Source of the DNA: Hirudo medicinalis
Taxonomy: Eukaryota > Annelida > Clitellata > Hirudinida > Hirudinidae
Direction: 5' to 3'
Length of the DNA: 64,000 nt
Assembly: GCA_011800805.1 (NCBI GenBank)
Contig: MPNW01000001.1
Coordinates: 13,162 to 77,161 of the forward strand
Within the stretch, counting starts at the first letter, position 1, and each line of letters starts with the position of its first letter. This document shows positions 47,964 to 60,980 of this stretch, piece by piece. A model generated the notes under the pieces. That model searched no databases. It worked only from the letters and a program-made list of their open reading frames with translations, and was not told where the DNA came from. A program made the position numbers and the translations under genes.

Positions 47964-49589
47964 TCAGTTTGAGTCAGCAATACTCAAATATCTTGAATTT
48001 TCCAGTAGCTCCATCTCTTTGAGAACCATGGCAACATTGAAACGTAGTTCATGAAACATTTTCTGAGGCACCTTCGGTAATTAATAAAATTAATTTAGAG
48101 TTTATCTATAAAATACATAACAATAAATCAAAATTTTACAAATTCTCTCGAAACATTTCACAGAAGAACTTACTTCAAAGATGTTAGTTTTACCATCAGT
48201 TGTAAGCATCTTCATTGTTACAACTGCTTGCAATTCCTTGCATAATGCACTAAGAAAATAAATTTAATGCAATATTTTCAACAATAAAAAAATGTTATTG
48301 CCTAAGTATAATGCCTTAGTTTTATAATTTCATTTCCATATTTTGAGGGAAAATAAGTTGGTGTAAAATATATTCCAGGTGTATTACTAGCATTATGTGT
48401 TTTAGCAAGCAATAATTAATCACATATCCTCGCAAAATACTAAAAATTAAGGAATACAACTGAAAAAAAACCCAGTGCTATTAATAAATACACTAACAAA
48501 ATGCAACCTGTTAGAAATGCCAACATCGACTCTCCAATCAAATGATTTCAAAGAATTTGGCTCAGGACCCAAATGCGAAGCCTGTGCAAGTAGCTCCTTC
48601 CTAAGTCAAGTATTTGCCTTGTCAATAACTCATTCTTAATTGTTGCCACACAGACAACATAATGAACATTATCTAAATCCACAATACCTTTTGAAAATGT
48701 ATTAAAAGGTAAAGATGTTAATAGAACCATTAGTTGATAACATTAAGATTTGGCAAGTTGAGTTGGTTCACTTGGCTGCTTTCTCATTTGTTGCTTATTG
48801 CTATTACATTGGCAAGCAGGAATGCAAGCCTCTAACTTGATAGGCATACATGACAAATATTGACAATTTCATCCATAATATTCATAGATTTTTAAAGCAC
48901 TTTTATTTAAAAAAACTGAAGCAATATATAGCAAATAAAAAAACCTGGAATTGAAGACAATCTCAACAATAATGGTAATGAGGATGGGATCCAATCTAAA
49001 TTACAGAGAAATGTAATTTAATAATATGGAAAATTTGATGTACAACATCAATACAATTACTTCAGCTCTTTGAGATCTTCTTCCAATATCTTCCAATAAA
49101 AAACCGTTAATTTTCAATAAAAAGTCAGTTATTGCATTAACAATGTCAATCAATATGAATACTTCTTTAGAGTTGAGGTTAGACTTTAAAATGAGAAACA
49201 GCAATTTGTGAAGTCCTGATACAAGGGTAAGGAAGTCATCCTTATTCAAATCATTTTGGGCTGCTTGCTGGATCTGACTGAGTGTGCATATTTTCTCCAA
49301 AATGGAGTCTAGAACTTAAATCAATTTTTGATAACAGGTCATTATTTGTAATAACTAGTTTGGCAATGCTTTTAATGGTAGTTTTAAAAAAAGTAATTAT
49401 GAGAATTTATCTAACTGCACAATACCAAGTTCATCAAATCACTATCTTATATACATAATGAAAGAATCTACCGCTGGAAACAATTATATGCAACGTCTCC
49501 TTTTTAATATTCGAAACTTTGAGCTTCGTCAGGGCTTTGATTTCCTCTGGCACCTTTCGACCAACGAACAATTTTCTCTCTTCACTCAT
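47964..49589 (-). CDS. COMMD5-like COMM-domain protein
   Basis: Seven exons: 49589-49472, 49308-49163, 49089-49061, 48995-48945, 48600-48508, 48249-48174 and 48071-47964; all phases agree, 206 residues (human COMMD5 about 224). The N-terminal helical part has VPEEIKALTKL, LVSGLHKLLF and KLDPILITIIVEIVFNSRKE. The COMM domain starts FDWRVDVGISN and ends IFEVPQKMFHELRFNVAMVL followed by KEMELLE. The last block is close to COMMD5 (FEVP..KF.ELR...A.VLKEM). COMMD proteins form the ten-member Commander complex with CCDC22 and CCDC93, which recycles membrane proteins from endosomes. The 29-base third exon is easily missed. It is head to head with CCDC149, whose ATG is 640 bases away. Confidence 0.88.
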
Positions 49590-50228
49590 TTATGCGGTAT
49601 ACGCCCCCCGGAGTGGGTTTTATTAGGGAGGATGTCTATTGTCTACTAAGGCGAAACACGAAACACAAGACGACACAATATTCTCCTAATATTTTGAGTC
49701 AGCTGGCCTTAAACGAGCAGTATTAACTAGCAGAACACCGACGATTTTCGCTTTGGTTTTTGATGGAAATCCAGCAGCCGAATTTTGTGGGACTACTGTG
49801 AAAGTATATTATTATATGTGCGCACTGCACGAACCAAATATAAGTAATTAATATCTAATTAATTAAATCTAATTAATTAACTTTAACATCTCTACATTTG
49901 AATTAATATTCTAATTGGTTAATTACTTACGATATTAAAATCCAAACTGATGAAATATTTTAAAAGTCAAATTGTCCTGTAATTATTAGTTTTATAAGTG
50001 AGATCTTAGCGATGAAATCCCCCTGACAATATTAAATTTCGTAATGACATGCAAAAATACTTTGTGATTATATTTAATGTTAAACAAATAATTTTAGTTG
50101 TTACTATTAATATTTTAAATCATCAAACACTTGCGTAATTAATCATTTGTTGTGCCATTTGAGGCTGGCGGCGACCCAGTAGGCTCTTGCACATCTTGAT
50201 TCTTGGGGATAACATCATACTCCTCGAG
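49590..50228. promoter_or_regulatory. shared divergent promoter region of COMMD5-like and CCDC149 genes
   Basis: The 639 bases between the two start codons must hold both promoters. The part next to the COMMD gene (49,590-49,800) is more GC-rich. No TATA box is convincing. AT-rich TAATTAATTAA-type runs lie at 49,840-49,930. Confidence 0.5.
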
Positions 50229-53200
50229 ATGGAACCTTCGAAACAAAGTTATGATATGCTTCGCAACGAGGTTAGGTAAATAGAGTAATTTAGTTAGGAA
50301 TTGATTTAGTTTCGAATTGAATGAATACCTTGCCTCTATAGACCAGATGTTAAAGAGCAATAAAGCTTAGTTATGTAGGGAACCAAATTGTTCAACGGTA
50401 TTCTTTTTCAACGGTTCAACGATTTCCAGATACAAAATATGAAATATACGATTATTCATGAAAGACAATTTCGGGATGCCTTTTGTGATCAACATATTCT
50501 CATAAATATATTTACAACTTGAAACTGAGTTTTAAATATTATAATTGGAATTGAATTTACTAACATAGAAACACGGAACTAACAATTTAACTTCTAAAGA
50601 AAAAATTCTAAAAATCCTTTGTTTTAATGACAATGTTAATGCTTTCCAAATGCAAATAAAGTTGTAGGTTTCAGATGAGGAGATTGAAATTGTTTGATGC
50701 AATGTTTGGAGTATTTGTTATTGTTTTTAAATTGTGTTTTAGCTGCAAGTATTTAAAAGAAAACTTGACAGTAAGTGTGAAGCATTGCTCATACTGAGCA
50801 AGGATCTAGCGCAATGCCGCCAGGAAAGAGATCAGTTCAAGTTAATGGCTGAGCAAGTCCAACTCAGATATCAGTCTATGAAGAGACAGCTTGCTGGAAT
50901 TGTAAGTTGAAGTGGATGGATTGTGGATTCTTGATTATATCATTATATTAATTTTGAATAACATCTGATGGTAAATTTCATATTCAGCTTTGTAACTTGT
51001 TTTTATTCAGACAGCTAGACCAATGTCAAATTTAGAATCATTTGAAACTTCTGATAAAAAACAACAGGTTAGGCTTAGTAATAATTTTGAAGCTGAATTT
51101 TCTTAATTTGTGATAAAATCAAATTTAAAAATAAAAGAGATTTCATTCAGAGCTTGGCTCAGTTATTGTGTGAAATGAGAGATGTTAACAAATCTCTGCA
51201 ATTCGAAGTTGACGACTTGAAGCAAAAACTGAAGGATGCCAATGGGGATATCAGAGTAATTAACATTATATAATTATACATTTCTTAGTTGTCTATTCTG
51301 AGTTATTTTTTCTATTCTTTTAGTTGTTGAGAGAGCAAATAGTGAGACACAGACTCGGTTCGGTCACGGAGGGGATGGATACACGTTTTTTCACCTCTCA
51401 TGAAAGGGAGGACTTAGTGAAAAGAATGGAAAATGAAAAAGAGAAAGTTAGTAAAATTAAATTTCTTGGAGAATATATATATTAATACTATATATATATA
51501 TATATAGGCTGCCACTAATTCATTTTAGTAATTGAACCATTTTGAACCAATGAATCATTCTCAAATCCAAGCTGCACCATCTCCTATGCTTCACATGCTA
51601 GAAACTTTCTCACATCATCCGCTTTCGTATCAACTGGGGCATTCCACGCAAATCATCGCAACATCCGACATCACCGCCTTGCTCGGCAGGTGCCTCTGCA
51701 GCTCTAGCCTGAAGCTGGAATGCCACGATCTTTTTCTAGTAGAGTTGCACATTTTTTAACAGCTTGTCTTTTTCACGCTTTTATTTTTAGTCAAGATAAT
51801 TTTATAAATTTAACCATGTCCTTTAATATGTCTCGGATCGAAAAAATTATTTTCTCATCTTTAGTGCATTTTTGGGCTAGTGAAATAAAACCGTGTTTTA
51901 AAGTTTTTTTGTACAGTATTTATTTAAAGAATAACCTGCTACCTCAAGCTTAGTCTTAGCCCTCATTCAATTTTAAATTATGCTTTAATTTAGTAATTTT
52001 CCAGCAGAGTATGGCTCTGAAAAACTTCAAGACTGTATACTTAATTTGTCTTTATTTATTGAGAGTTGGAATTGTGTTAATAATTGTAATGCCTTTGAAA
52101 ACACATATAATCATTAAATTAAATAATTATTAAATTAGATTTTCATCTTCCTCTAATGAAACTTAGTCCTCGTAATTCCTCCGATTAACGTCGCCAGCAT
52201 GTAACATATTCTGATGTTCAGATTGCTCAACTGGAAAGGGATCTCCAGCAGTTGCTGGATGAGAAGGAGGAGATGGTAACAGAAAGAAATGAGTACAAAC
52301 GGAAGTATGAAAATCTGAACAAAGAACTCAATAAACTTTTTGGTGGACAAGATAACAAAATTTTGGATATAGATGCTGTTATTGCTGAAAACAGGTGAGT
52401 TTACTGAATTCACTATTGAGACATTAGGAAGTCATTAATTTGTTAATCATTAATTTATTGAATTTGAAAGCTGTGAAATTTGTGTTGTATTGTATTGTGG
52501 GACAATGTCTTTGATTTATTTCAGACGACATAAATATAAGTCTGTCGCATATTCTTTCTCTTAACAAGTCTTTCCTATCTAATTTGACCATGTCAAATCA
52601 TTTCAAAAATGTAGCCAAGCTGCTTTTAAGACTTTTATCAACATTTAGCATTGCTTGTCTTTTAATGTCTTAGGAATGGATTCCTAAAGCTAAATGTGCA
52701 TTTATGAGAGCATCCTTTCAAATACGTCATTGCCACTTAGTTACTCGAGTACTATTGTCAGGTGATGTTAACTTCCAGATATCTGAGTGAGAAGATGAAA
52801 CAGATGGAGGATGAACGAGCTATAGCACTGAGTGCTCTCTCTAAATACAAGGTGGTAACTCTATGTTCATAATGTATGCAAATATGTTCATTATTCCACT
52901 TGTTTATTATTTCAAGGGCCTTCTGGAGAAGAAGAGAAATAAAGGCATACTGAAACTTGGACAACATAGAAACTGTGGGCTGGTGATATCTCAGAAACAG
53001 GGTTTGTTAACAAGTAAATTCATTTATTGAGAGGTCTCAAGTTACATAATCTTCAACCTGTATCCAGTTCAACAGCTGCTAGCAAACAGCAGCTTAGCAA
53101 ATCCTACTCCACAAACAATGCAAGACATACACTCCTTGGCCAGCTCATTGCTTGAATGTCTTAACGATAAATCTACAGCCTTGTCACACCAAAAGAAAGC

Positions 53201-53845
53201 AAATAGGTGATTATTTTCAGGGATATTTGGTTTCAATTCATTTCAAATACCAAATTAAGTGAGTAAATATGGAATACAGGATTTTAGGTAAAAGGGTGGA
53301 AGAATTAGAGAACCAGCTCAAGGAATCTGATAAAGTTGATCTCAGGAACTTGGCAGGTAGGAAGAGAAGTGCTTGAATGGTGGAAAGAAAATGTGTGAGA
53401 TTCACACGAATGCATTGGATTTTCTTATTAGAACCATTTCAGTCAAACATGTTTTGTTTTTCTAGAAAAATCCCTTAGCCTCATGAAGTTAAAAGATGAA
53501 TGTGGAGTAATGCCCTTGATGTCACCACACGGTCGTCAGTGCCACTCGTTCCACGGAGACATCGTAGCCTCACCCGAGTCAGCTGACGATCACGAAGGAA
53601 GGATTAGCAGAGCTGATGCATCATGTGAGAGAACAAACAAAGACAATATTGATGAGGACATGACCAACACTAGGGAAGTCCTTAACAAGCTCCACGAACT
53701 TTTCATTCGAGATGATATCAAGTTCATTAACATCTTCAGTGAAAATGCTGATCACAAGGATGTGGAGAATGGCATAACCTCCAACCAAACACCTTCTCCT
53801 GCAGCATTCTCAGATGATTCCATCGTTATGCCTAATGCAAGCTAA
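50229..53845 (+). CDS. CCDC149 coiled-coil protein
   Basis: Eleven exons: 50229-50270, 50743-50901, 51011-51067, 51151-51255, 51324-51446, 52222-52394, 52779-52851, 52917-53001, 53068-53206, 53280-53356 and 53466-53845; phases agree, 470 residues. Start MEPSKQSYDMLRNELQVFKR. Family blocks are KLDSKCEALLILSKDLAQC, HEREDLVKRM, NKILDIDAVIAENRYLSEKM, LVISQKQVQQLLANSS, MQDIHSLASSLLECLND and KANRILGKRVEELE. Nearly the whole protein is predicted coiled coil up to about residue 350. The last 126 residues are low in coiled coil and rich in Ser, Asp and Asn, with no recognised domain. Biochemical function is poorly known; a ciliary role has been discussed for the family, which I cannot judge from the sequence. 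It ends 355 bases from the CNOT11 stop, tail to tail. Confidence 0.94.
51467..51507. repeat. (AT)n microsatellite in CCDC149 intron 5
   Basis: ATATATATATTAATACTATATATATATATATATA, an interrupted AT run. Confidence 0.8.
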
Positions 53846-54199
53846 TATTTCAGTTATCGATACCTTAGAATCTCAGAATTCCTGCAGAGTCATGTTCAAT
53901 GACCACTAACATGCTTTAAAATGTTCATTTCTTACTGGATCTTTAAGATATATGATTTGACACCATCACCCTCAAACATAAACAGAATTTTAAAATATAA
54001 ATAATATGAATAATCAATGAGAATATTCTCATTTGTTACGATTCATTTTATTTCAAGTATTTTAAGTTAACAGCAACTCAAGATCTTTAAAAAAATTGGC
54101 AGTCACAATATTTCATGATAAGCATGAGTGAAGTGAGAAGTACCAAGATCAGCATTCACAGAAGCTTCCAAAGGGGATCCCTATTTGATGCCAATGGTA

Positions 54200-57100
54200 T
54201 CACCATTTCGTGGCTGGAGTCTTTTCCTGTTGCAGACCAACACAAGCATCAGCTCCCTCAAGAGTTTTCAATAACCTGAAAAGAGCTCCGGCCTCCCTAA
54301 TCCGACTGAATTCAATGCAGAATGCTTGCACTTCGATGAAAATGTCCTAGAGAAACAGTATTTTCAGCATTATGCCAAATCGACAAAAAAACTCGAATAA
54401 GTAACTTCTTTAATTATCTCAGCAAATTTTATTTTATTAACTTAGAAAAAATCAAATAGGCCTGCAAAATACCTTGATGTCCACAACCTTATTCCTGATG
54501 AGGGATTGGAGGAAAACACAGAAGAGGCGCACCAACCTATTTTGCATAAACCTGTCCTTAATTGACTGGCATGTCTGGATGCAGTTTGAGATATACAAAT
54601 GCACAAACTCTGATGGGAGTTCTACAGCCTAGATTGATAAGTTATTATAGGTTTACATTTATAGCATTAAGGTTTAACTAAATGTGCTTCTAACTAGTTC
54701 ATATTTCATTTATTCGTTTCTTGAGGTTATCTTATACATACAAAAACATAAACCAAAATTCGAGTTTGTGCAAAAAATGACTATGATGACACTCAAAGGC
54801 CGCCTGAAGGGAACACCATTCCAACTAATTGGACCACCCATAAAGAAGCCATATAACTTATTATATTGTACAAGTAAATGTGAAAATAAAAGTCACAGTG
54901 GCATCCGCAGAAATAAATCATGTTGAATAAATTGCGAATAAATGTGATTTACGTAGAAGTTTGATAATTGAGGGTGAAGAGGATGAGTTAATTTTGATCA
55001 TTGTATTAGGAGAAATCCAATGAACTGAGCATGTTTGATGGAAAATGATTTCAAAGTTGTGCTGTGTTCAGTTTGAAGAAGTGATGAAGAGAAAGCTATA
55101 ACCAACAGTTGTTAGACGATTGACGACTTCCATTGAATGTAGTGACATCTCCATATTGACAAGGACTGAAAAGTAGCTGTAAATAGAGGTCGTATATCAG
55201 CTTTGTGGTCGTTCGACATGCAATTAATCTTCACTCACTCGGATATTTGATTGGATTGCATCAACTTCAACAACACCTCAATGGCAATGATTGGATTGTG
55301 CTCAACCAGCTCAGGAAGCTATTGGCAAACATCAACATATTGAACAAAAATGGCAAAAACAAAAAAGTGTGCATTTTTCTCAAATACCAAAGATTGTATG
55401 AATAAAGCACATTAGGGTTATTGACTCTGCTCAGTCATAGAGTAAGGGATTTTTTTATCTGTGGAAGTTTTGCTCTTGAGAAAATGATGTTTGATGTTTC
55501 AGCTGTGGATGAACAAAAGACAAAAATCTTATTTTAAAAAAAGAACAAAAACTTATTTTGGGGTTTCTCAGTTTGTTATAGATCCTTGTTATTCTTAGAA
55601 AGCTATTTCATGCCATGATAAATGTAGAATATATTACAAATACAATCCATTACTTTGTAAATTGGTTTAACCCTCCAACAATCTTGGGGTGCATTTGCAT
55701 TAGATGAGAGGTGTTGTGAAGGAAACACTTCTGAAAGTGATAAGTTACTTGGAGCAGGAAAAAATAATGATGGATCTTTATAAGATTCAGATGTGAACAT
55801 GTCTGGGCCCCATCACAGCAGATGAACAATACCTGATCGGTTTGCAAGATGGCTGGGTTTTGTTCCTATAAGCAGCAGTAATGGAAACAGTCGCATGTGT
55901 AGTGTTCAAAACCCAGCTTTCACTGTCACAAGCACCCTTGGGTAGAAGCGCTATATAAATGGTTAGCAAAAAATTGCTTCTGATTATGCATATGGCACTA
56001 TATAAATGAAGTACATCTACATTTATATAATAGAAATACTATATTGTGCTGCAAAACAATATTTTTTGTGTACAATTGTAGTGAGTTTATTTTGTCAAGT
56101 TCCTCTGACTTTATGACTCATGTCATGACATTAACATGACTAAATTTTTTTTTATTCAATAAAATATAATATTTATCATTTAACAAGTCAATTTTTAACA
56201 GTTTTAGTATTACAGATTTCTATTTTTCAAGTAATTCACCAAAGAAACATTGGGGTGCATTTGCACCTCCGAGACCTTGAGTACAGGCTGTGGTAGCGAG
56301 ACTGTTTGAGGGTTAATTTCTAGTAGCCTTTTGTTAAAAACAATACTATTTTATGGTGGCACAACAGGAACACTTTCATACAATGAAAATAAAATACAAA
56401 CTTTAGATGGTGTGAGTCCTACATGGAAAACAACTTTTGAGTCTTTTTTGAGGTGGGCAATGAGTTGTTGCTGCTGGGCCAGATTCAAAGCACTTGTAAA
56501 GGCTTTTGACATCAACCTCCGAGCTTCTGAATTTGAAGATCCAGCTACGCACATTGACATGTCCCAGGCAGGAAGGTGATCATGAGGAGGGGAGAATGGC
56601 AGGTTCAACCATACTAGCTGGAAGGTTCAATAATAATTATGGCTTAGCAATAATTAAATTTTCTACTTGATTTTACAGGTTTTGCATATTTTTGTTTTCC
56701 ATTACTTACTACTTACAACAGAGATCACAAGAGTCATTTTACTGAAATAATATTGTTCAATTTTGAATTATAAACTTAAGTGCAGATCTAAATATATTTG
56801 ATAAAATGTATTCATTCATTGCAGTCAAGAGAAATACTTCGTTGTCTTGGGAAACATGCAATGGAGGTGCCAAAGTAATCAGTTCTGGAAGTAGGGCATG
56901 ATCGTAGCAGGGATTGGGAGTCGCCATTATGGCTTCCAGGGTTTGTCGTTGCGTGTCAACACTAATCTGATTGGTTTTGGCACCCAAGTCCTGACTGGTG
57001 ACAAAAGTTTCAGAATCTAAGGTCAACAATTTCTTAATTGCTAACTACAAGCTAAGTAATTTATAAATTAATGTTATGAGGCTAAACCTATAAAGCAAAT

Positions 57101-58822
57101 CAAACAACACTGAAATTACATTTTTATTTATTATATTTGAATGATTAAAAAAATCCAAAGTCGATAAAAATTCCAAATTGATAAGAAAATAACAGCAATG
57201 CAAAACCAACAACTGCTCTGGTTGTGCAACAACACAAGGGACTGCAGATCTTCCAATTGTGGTCAGTTCTGCTACATGCTCCTCAACCGACTTCACGAAC
57301 TGACTGACATCTACGGACTTCAAAATAATTGATAACTAACTCAACTAAGATCCGTTTTTTAAATAGTCATAAACGATAAATTATCATAAAGAAGAAAATT
57401 TTAAACTCAAAAGCAAATATAAATCAGATTGCAAAGTAGCCATCTTCAATTTTAAGCAGAAATTCAAAGCAATATAACATTTGAAGAACAAGCTAATTCA
57501 AACATTCACTTGACAAGCACTGCTGTCCATATGCAGAATATGTACTGGAGTCTTTTTGATTAGCAGGTTGTAAGAGCCCTGAAAATAATAGAAAAACAAG
57601 TAACAACCAGATTTGAAAATAATCCATGATAGAAAAATCTTACATCTTTGGGCATCATTGTAACAAGTTGAGAGAGAAAGTAATTCTCTTGGAGAGAAAG
57701 TTTTGGTTCATCATTCTTTTCCTGAAAGAAAAAGAAATGTTTGTCCGTTTCAAGCCAGTTTCATTCGCAGCTAACATAGAGACAAATACCGCTAAATAAA
57801 AAATAATTGTATTGAAGAAAGTTAGTGACAAAGTATATAAAATTGCAAGCATTATTTTCTTTTTGCAATATATGAATTCCATTTGGAGCAATTTCAATTG
57901 TGAGTAGGCCAGTTAAAAAATGTCTTAACTAGATTCAAGCTAAATCCACAAATAGCAGTTAAAAGATCAATAATTAACATTAGTTGTATTAAATTAACTT
58001 AGATGATCAATAGAACCTACATATAGATGTTTGTAGGTATGCATTTACCATTAACTATATACAACAACTTTTAAAAACCTTTATGGTTAATGCAAGAAAC
58101 TATTAAACAATCCACAAAACAGTGTACAATGTAAATCACTGTGAGAAATAAGATGTTTCATTACCAGAAAGTGATGAAAGACAGTCACAAATGGATTGTT
58201 AAGCACAGGCTCAGGCAAGTACATGTCATAAAGAAGAAAAATACAAGCCACACGTTGAGACTGGCTATTCAAGAGATCTGGATGTCTCAGCAGTGTCACC
58301 TGAAAGATATTATTTGGTTTATAGTTTAATCAAACTAAATGTGTGTTCTGACTACCACTAACAATTGCATTTCCAACTTTGAAGTTGTCAGTTTTGTTTG
58401 GGAAATAATGTTTTAGAGAAGTGGAGATCTGCTCAAGTGTTTGAGATTGTATGGAGTCAGCTGACAAAACACTACAGCATAAAGTTAATTAAATTTCTTA
58501 TTTATTGATATAATTCATCATGCTTTTGCTTGCATATTGGGATAAACCCATCAATAGGAAATAAAATTTACCAGACATATCTACATTATTCGTAAAATTG
58601 CAAGAAAGAAAATATATCAGTAATAACACGTTGAAACATTAGATTTAAACATTAGATTTCAGACAAACATAAAAAGTATGCAAACGGTTCACATAGCATT
58701 TACAGTTTTTCAAGCAGTAATTGAAATAATAACAAAATTAACCTTAGAAGTGATGATAACTCCTGAAGAGTGAAGCTCCTCTTCTGCACCTCTCCATCGG
58801 TTTTTGGTGGCTTAGATACCAT
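54200..58822 (-). CDS. CNOT11, CCR4-NOT complex subunit 11
   Basis: Twelve exons: 58822-58743, 58471-58363, 58299-58165, 57721-57644, 57578-57510, 57317-57214, 56994-56838, 56617-56402, 55318-55239, 55176-55107, 54628-54473 and 54346-54200; phases agree, 466 residues (human 510). Blocks: [155 protein letters not shown] and [24 protein letters not shown]11 joins CNOT10 on the N-terminal part of the CNOT1 scaffold of the mRNA deadenylase complex. The exon 7 start (56,994) was chosen because it is the only acceptor keeping the frame after exon 6. Introns near 55,900 and elsewhere contain SINE copies. Confidence 0.96.
55855..56035 (+). repeat. SINE family B copy in a CNOT11 intron
   Basis: GTAATGGAAACAGTCGCATG, GTGTTCAAAACCCAGC, AAGCGCTATATAAATGGTTA and CACTATATAAATGAAGTACA match, in order, the copy at 21,660-21,810. 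Confidence 0.75.
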
Positions 58823-59240
58823 ATTCGTAGAATTAAGTAAATTCGCTAAAAAAATTAGCGATGCCAAAAATCAGCAGTATTCGCTAACCCACAACAACCT
58901 CTCAAAACACAAACTATGAGTACTTTCCGATATTAATGTAAGCCATAGATGCTGGTAGTGAAAATGATTTTAAAACATCTTTAATGACATGTTACGTATT
59001 TTAAATATTATAACAAACAAACTGAGTTCAATTTCTTTTATTGGTAAAAAAAATGGAAATGCAAATGATAAAATATCTTAAGTTATTAAATAGTCAAGTT
59101 GCTCCGAATGTGTCAAAATAAACTAATAAAACGTAATTCATTGACCCATATTTTTCACACATTTGTAAATGGTTTTTGTATTGTGTATTGATGACGTTTT
59201 GATCGTGTGTTAAATAATAAGAAAATAATCACAAGTACTT
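58823..59240. promoter_or_regulatory. CNOT11 upstream region
   Basis: Contains the CNOT11 promoter. The 58,850-58,960 part has short GCTAAA/TTCGCTAA-type inverted words around the likely transcription start, but I name no factor site. The remainder to 59,240 is AT-rich and carries nothing else recognisable. Confidence 0.35.
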
Positions 59241-59684
59241 ATGGATGTCAAAAAACAGTCAGTCCAGTGCAAAAAGGCAAAAGCATTTCATGATTACGGA
59301 CATTCAACACAACAGCTTTCTCCAGGTACATCAGTCAGATTTCGCGTAGACAACAAATGGAGAAGAGGTGATATCAAATCCATTGAAGGTCCCCGAAGGT
59401 ATAGAATAAAGACATTAGATGGCAAGGAGTTCATACGTAATCAACGCTACTTGCGTCTGAGAAAGAGAGTCGAACAAGATAAACCACTGTTATATTTGCC
59501 AGACATGACCCATGTGCCAGACCAGACGAATGTGCAGACGCATGTTGGAGATGTCACAGGTCATCCAACACAGAGCGAAGGACAGACAATTCTTCAGCAA
59601 CCTGTACCAGATGGAGATGAAAGATGTACAGGAATATCCAGATACGGAAGAAAAATTAGATTTCCAAAGCGATACGGTTTTTAA
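59241..59684 (+). mobile_element. Ty3/gypsy pol C-terminal fragment, intact 147-residue frame
   Basis: The frame reads HDYGHSTQQLSPGTSVRFRV, then KWRRGDIKSIEGPRRYRIKT, and NQRYLRLRK. This is the segment after the integrase core in K02A2.6-type gypsy elements (Y-D-x-x-x...L.PGd.VRi......W..G.v.....pRSY.V.t..G...RRNR..LR). It ends GRKIRFPKRYGF, the usual T-R-x-G-R-x-x-x-P-x-R-F-like terminus. No integrase core, reverse transcriptase or flanking long terminal repeat is visible. The uninterrupted frame with its own ATG may be chance or recent truncation. Confidence 0.75.
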
Positions 59685-59865
59685 TGAAGCAGTCATTTGA
59701 GATAATATTATTTGTGTTTTTTCATTTGTTATCATCTGCGACCACCACGCAAATTTTTGTTTTTCGCTACATTGAAACTGTCACTTCATCGTTTGATCTG
59801 ATATTTGAATAAATCTAAACCTCATCAATCGATTATTGTGATGCTTATTGAAGTCATATTCAGCA

Positions 59866-59894
59866 CATATATATATATATATATATATATATAC

Positions 59895-59930
<36 letters not shown>

Positions 59931-59934
59931 GTAT
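59866..59934. repeat. AT-rich perfect inverted repeat
   Basis: Two (AT)n blocks flank an off-centre ACAACTAT word, whose complement ATAGTTGT closes the second block. The second block from ACAACTATATAT to ATATATAGTTGT is palindromic and could extrude as a hairpin. Confidence 0.85.
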
Positions 59935-60104
59935 TTTACAGTCGTGACACATTTAAAGGCATCCAAAAACAAAATAACCAAGATTTGTTGAAGAATTACT
60001 TATTACCAGGGTGTCCTTGTAAATGATATCTCTCTCTTTGATCCCTTAAAAAGAAAGTACACTTTAAACCCTTCCATCAGAGTCTCAGCGATTAGCTTTG
60101 TCAC

Positions 60105-60290
60105 TTAAAATGTATACTTCATTTATATAGCGCCATATGCGTCAGAGGCTTTATGCTTTCTGCTAACCATTTATATAGCGCTCCTTCCAAAGGGCCAGGT
60201 TTCGAACACGACACATTACGACTGTTGCCATTGTAGCCGTTTACAGGAACCCATTCGACCAACTTGCACGCCAATGCATTTCAAGTCATT
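60105..60290 (-). repeat. SINE family B copy
   Basis: Reverse-orientation counterparts of every block of the copy at 21,660: TTCATTTATATAGCGCCATA, TGCTAACCATTTATATAGCG, CAGGTTTCGAACACGACACA, TTACGACTGTTGCCATT and AGGAACCCATTCGACCAA. This is the most complete copy. Confidence 0.75.
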
Positions 60291-60716
60291 TAAAAAGTTC
60301 CGCATTATTCAAAAAAAAAATCACAGAAATTGTCCAACGACCTTCTTAGCTTCCAAAGAAAAATCCAATGTGAAGTCACATCCACGTTATGAAACTTTTG
60401 AATTTAGATGAGGTTCATCAACATTTCTTGACTCATCTTAAGTAAATGCATCCACTAGGGGGAGATTAAAAGGGTGATAAAAAAAAATGCCAATTTGACA
60501 GAACAGACAGAACTCGCTTGAGTCTGTTTCATAACAGGTCATAGTTAATATTAGTAGTGATGCAAAAGCAGGGTGCCACCAAAGCGTCTTATTTCCATAA
60601 GTACTTGCAGACCAAGGGCTTCTTTGACACAATGGTGACAAAGTTAAAGGCACTAAGACTTTCTTCACCAGAAGCGCGGTCACACGCGCTATAAAACTGA
60701 ACAGACAAGAAGGAGA
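60291..60716. other. non-coding stretch
   Basis: Nothing recognised. Minus-strand frames here show no domain. Confidence 0.3.
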
Positions 60717-60980
60717 GTGGCAGGGAGCAAACAAGAAGCTGGACTCACTCTGCAAGAAGAAAATATGAGGGTGATGTTTGAGTTTATTAATCGCTTTCAT
60801 TCCGAACTTCAAATCAGATCAAAAGCCATAGAAGAAGTAGAATCATTTTTGTTTGAAGAGGCTCAAGTCCGGAGTATGCTATCGGCCACTGAATTCCAAG
60901 TGTCCATTCCAAAATTAACCACTTACTGTAATGAATTATTTGAATGTACACTCATAGTTGGAATACCAACTGAGAAGTAA
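60717..60980 (+). other. unrecognised 87-residue open frame
   Basis: Reads MAGSKQEAGLTLQEENMRVM then EFINRFHSELQIRSKAIEEV, amphipathic and compatible with a short helical bundle, ending IPTEK. No family is recognised, and there are no neighbouring exons in phase that I could find. It may be a retroelement piece, a single exon of a gene, or chance. Confidence 0.25.

Noticed and set aside
55603..55969. Minus-strand open frames within the CNOT11 gene region
   Set aside because: They lie in an intron and overlap a SINE B copy; conserved CNOT11 exons flank them.
59781..60026. Open frames of repeated Tyr-Ile on both strands
   Set aside because: They are translations of the (AT)n palindrome.
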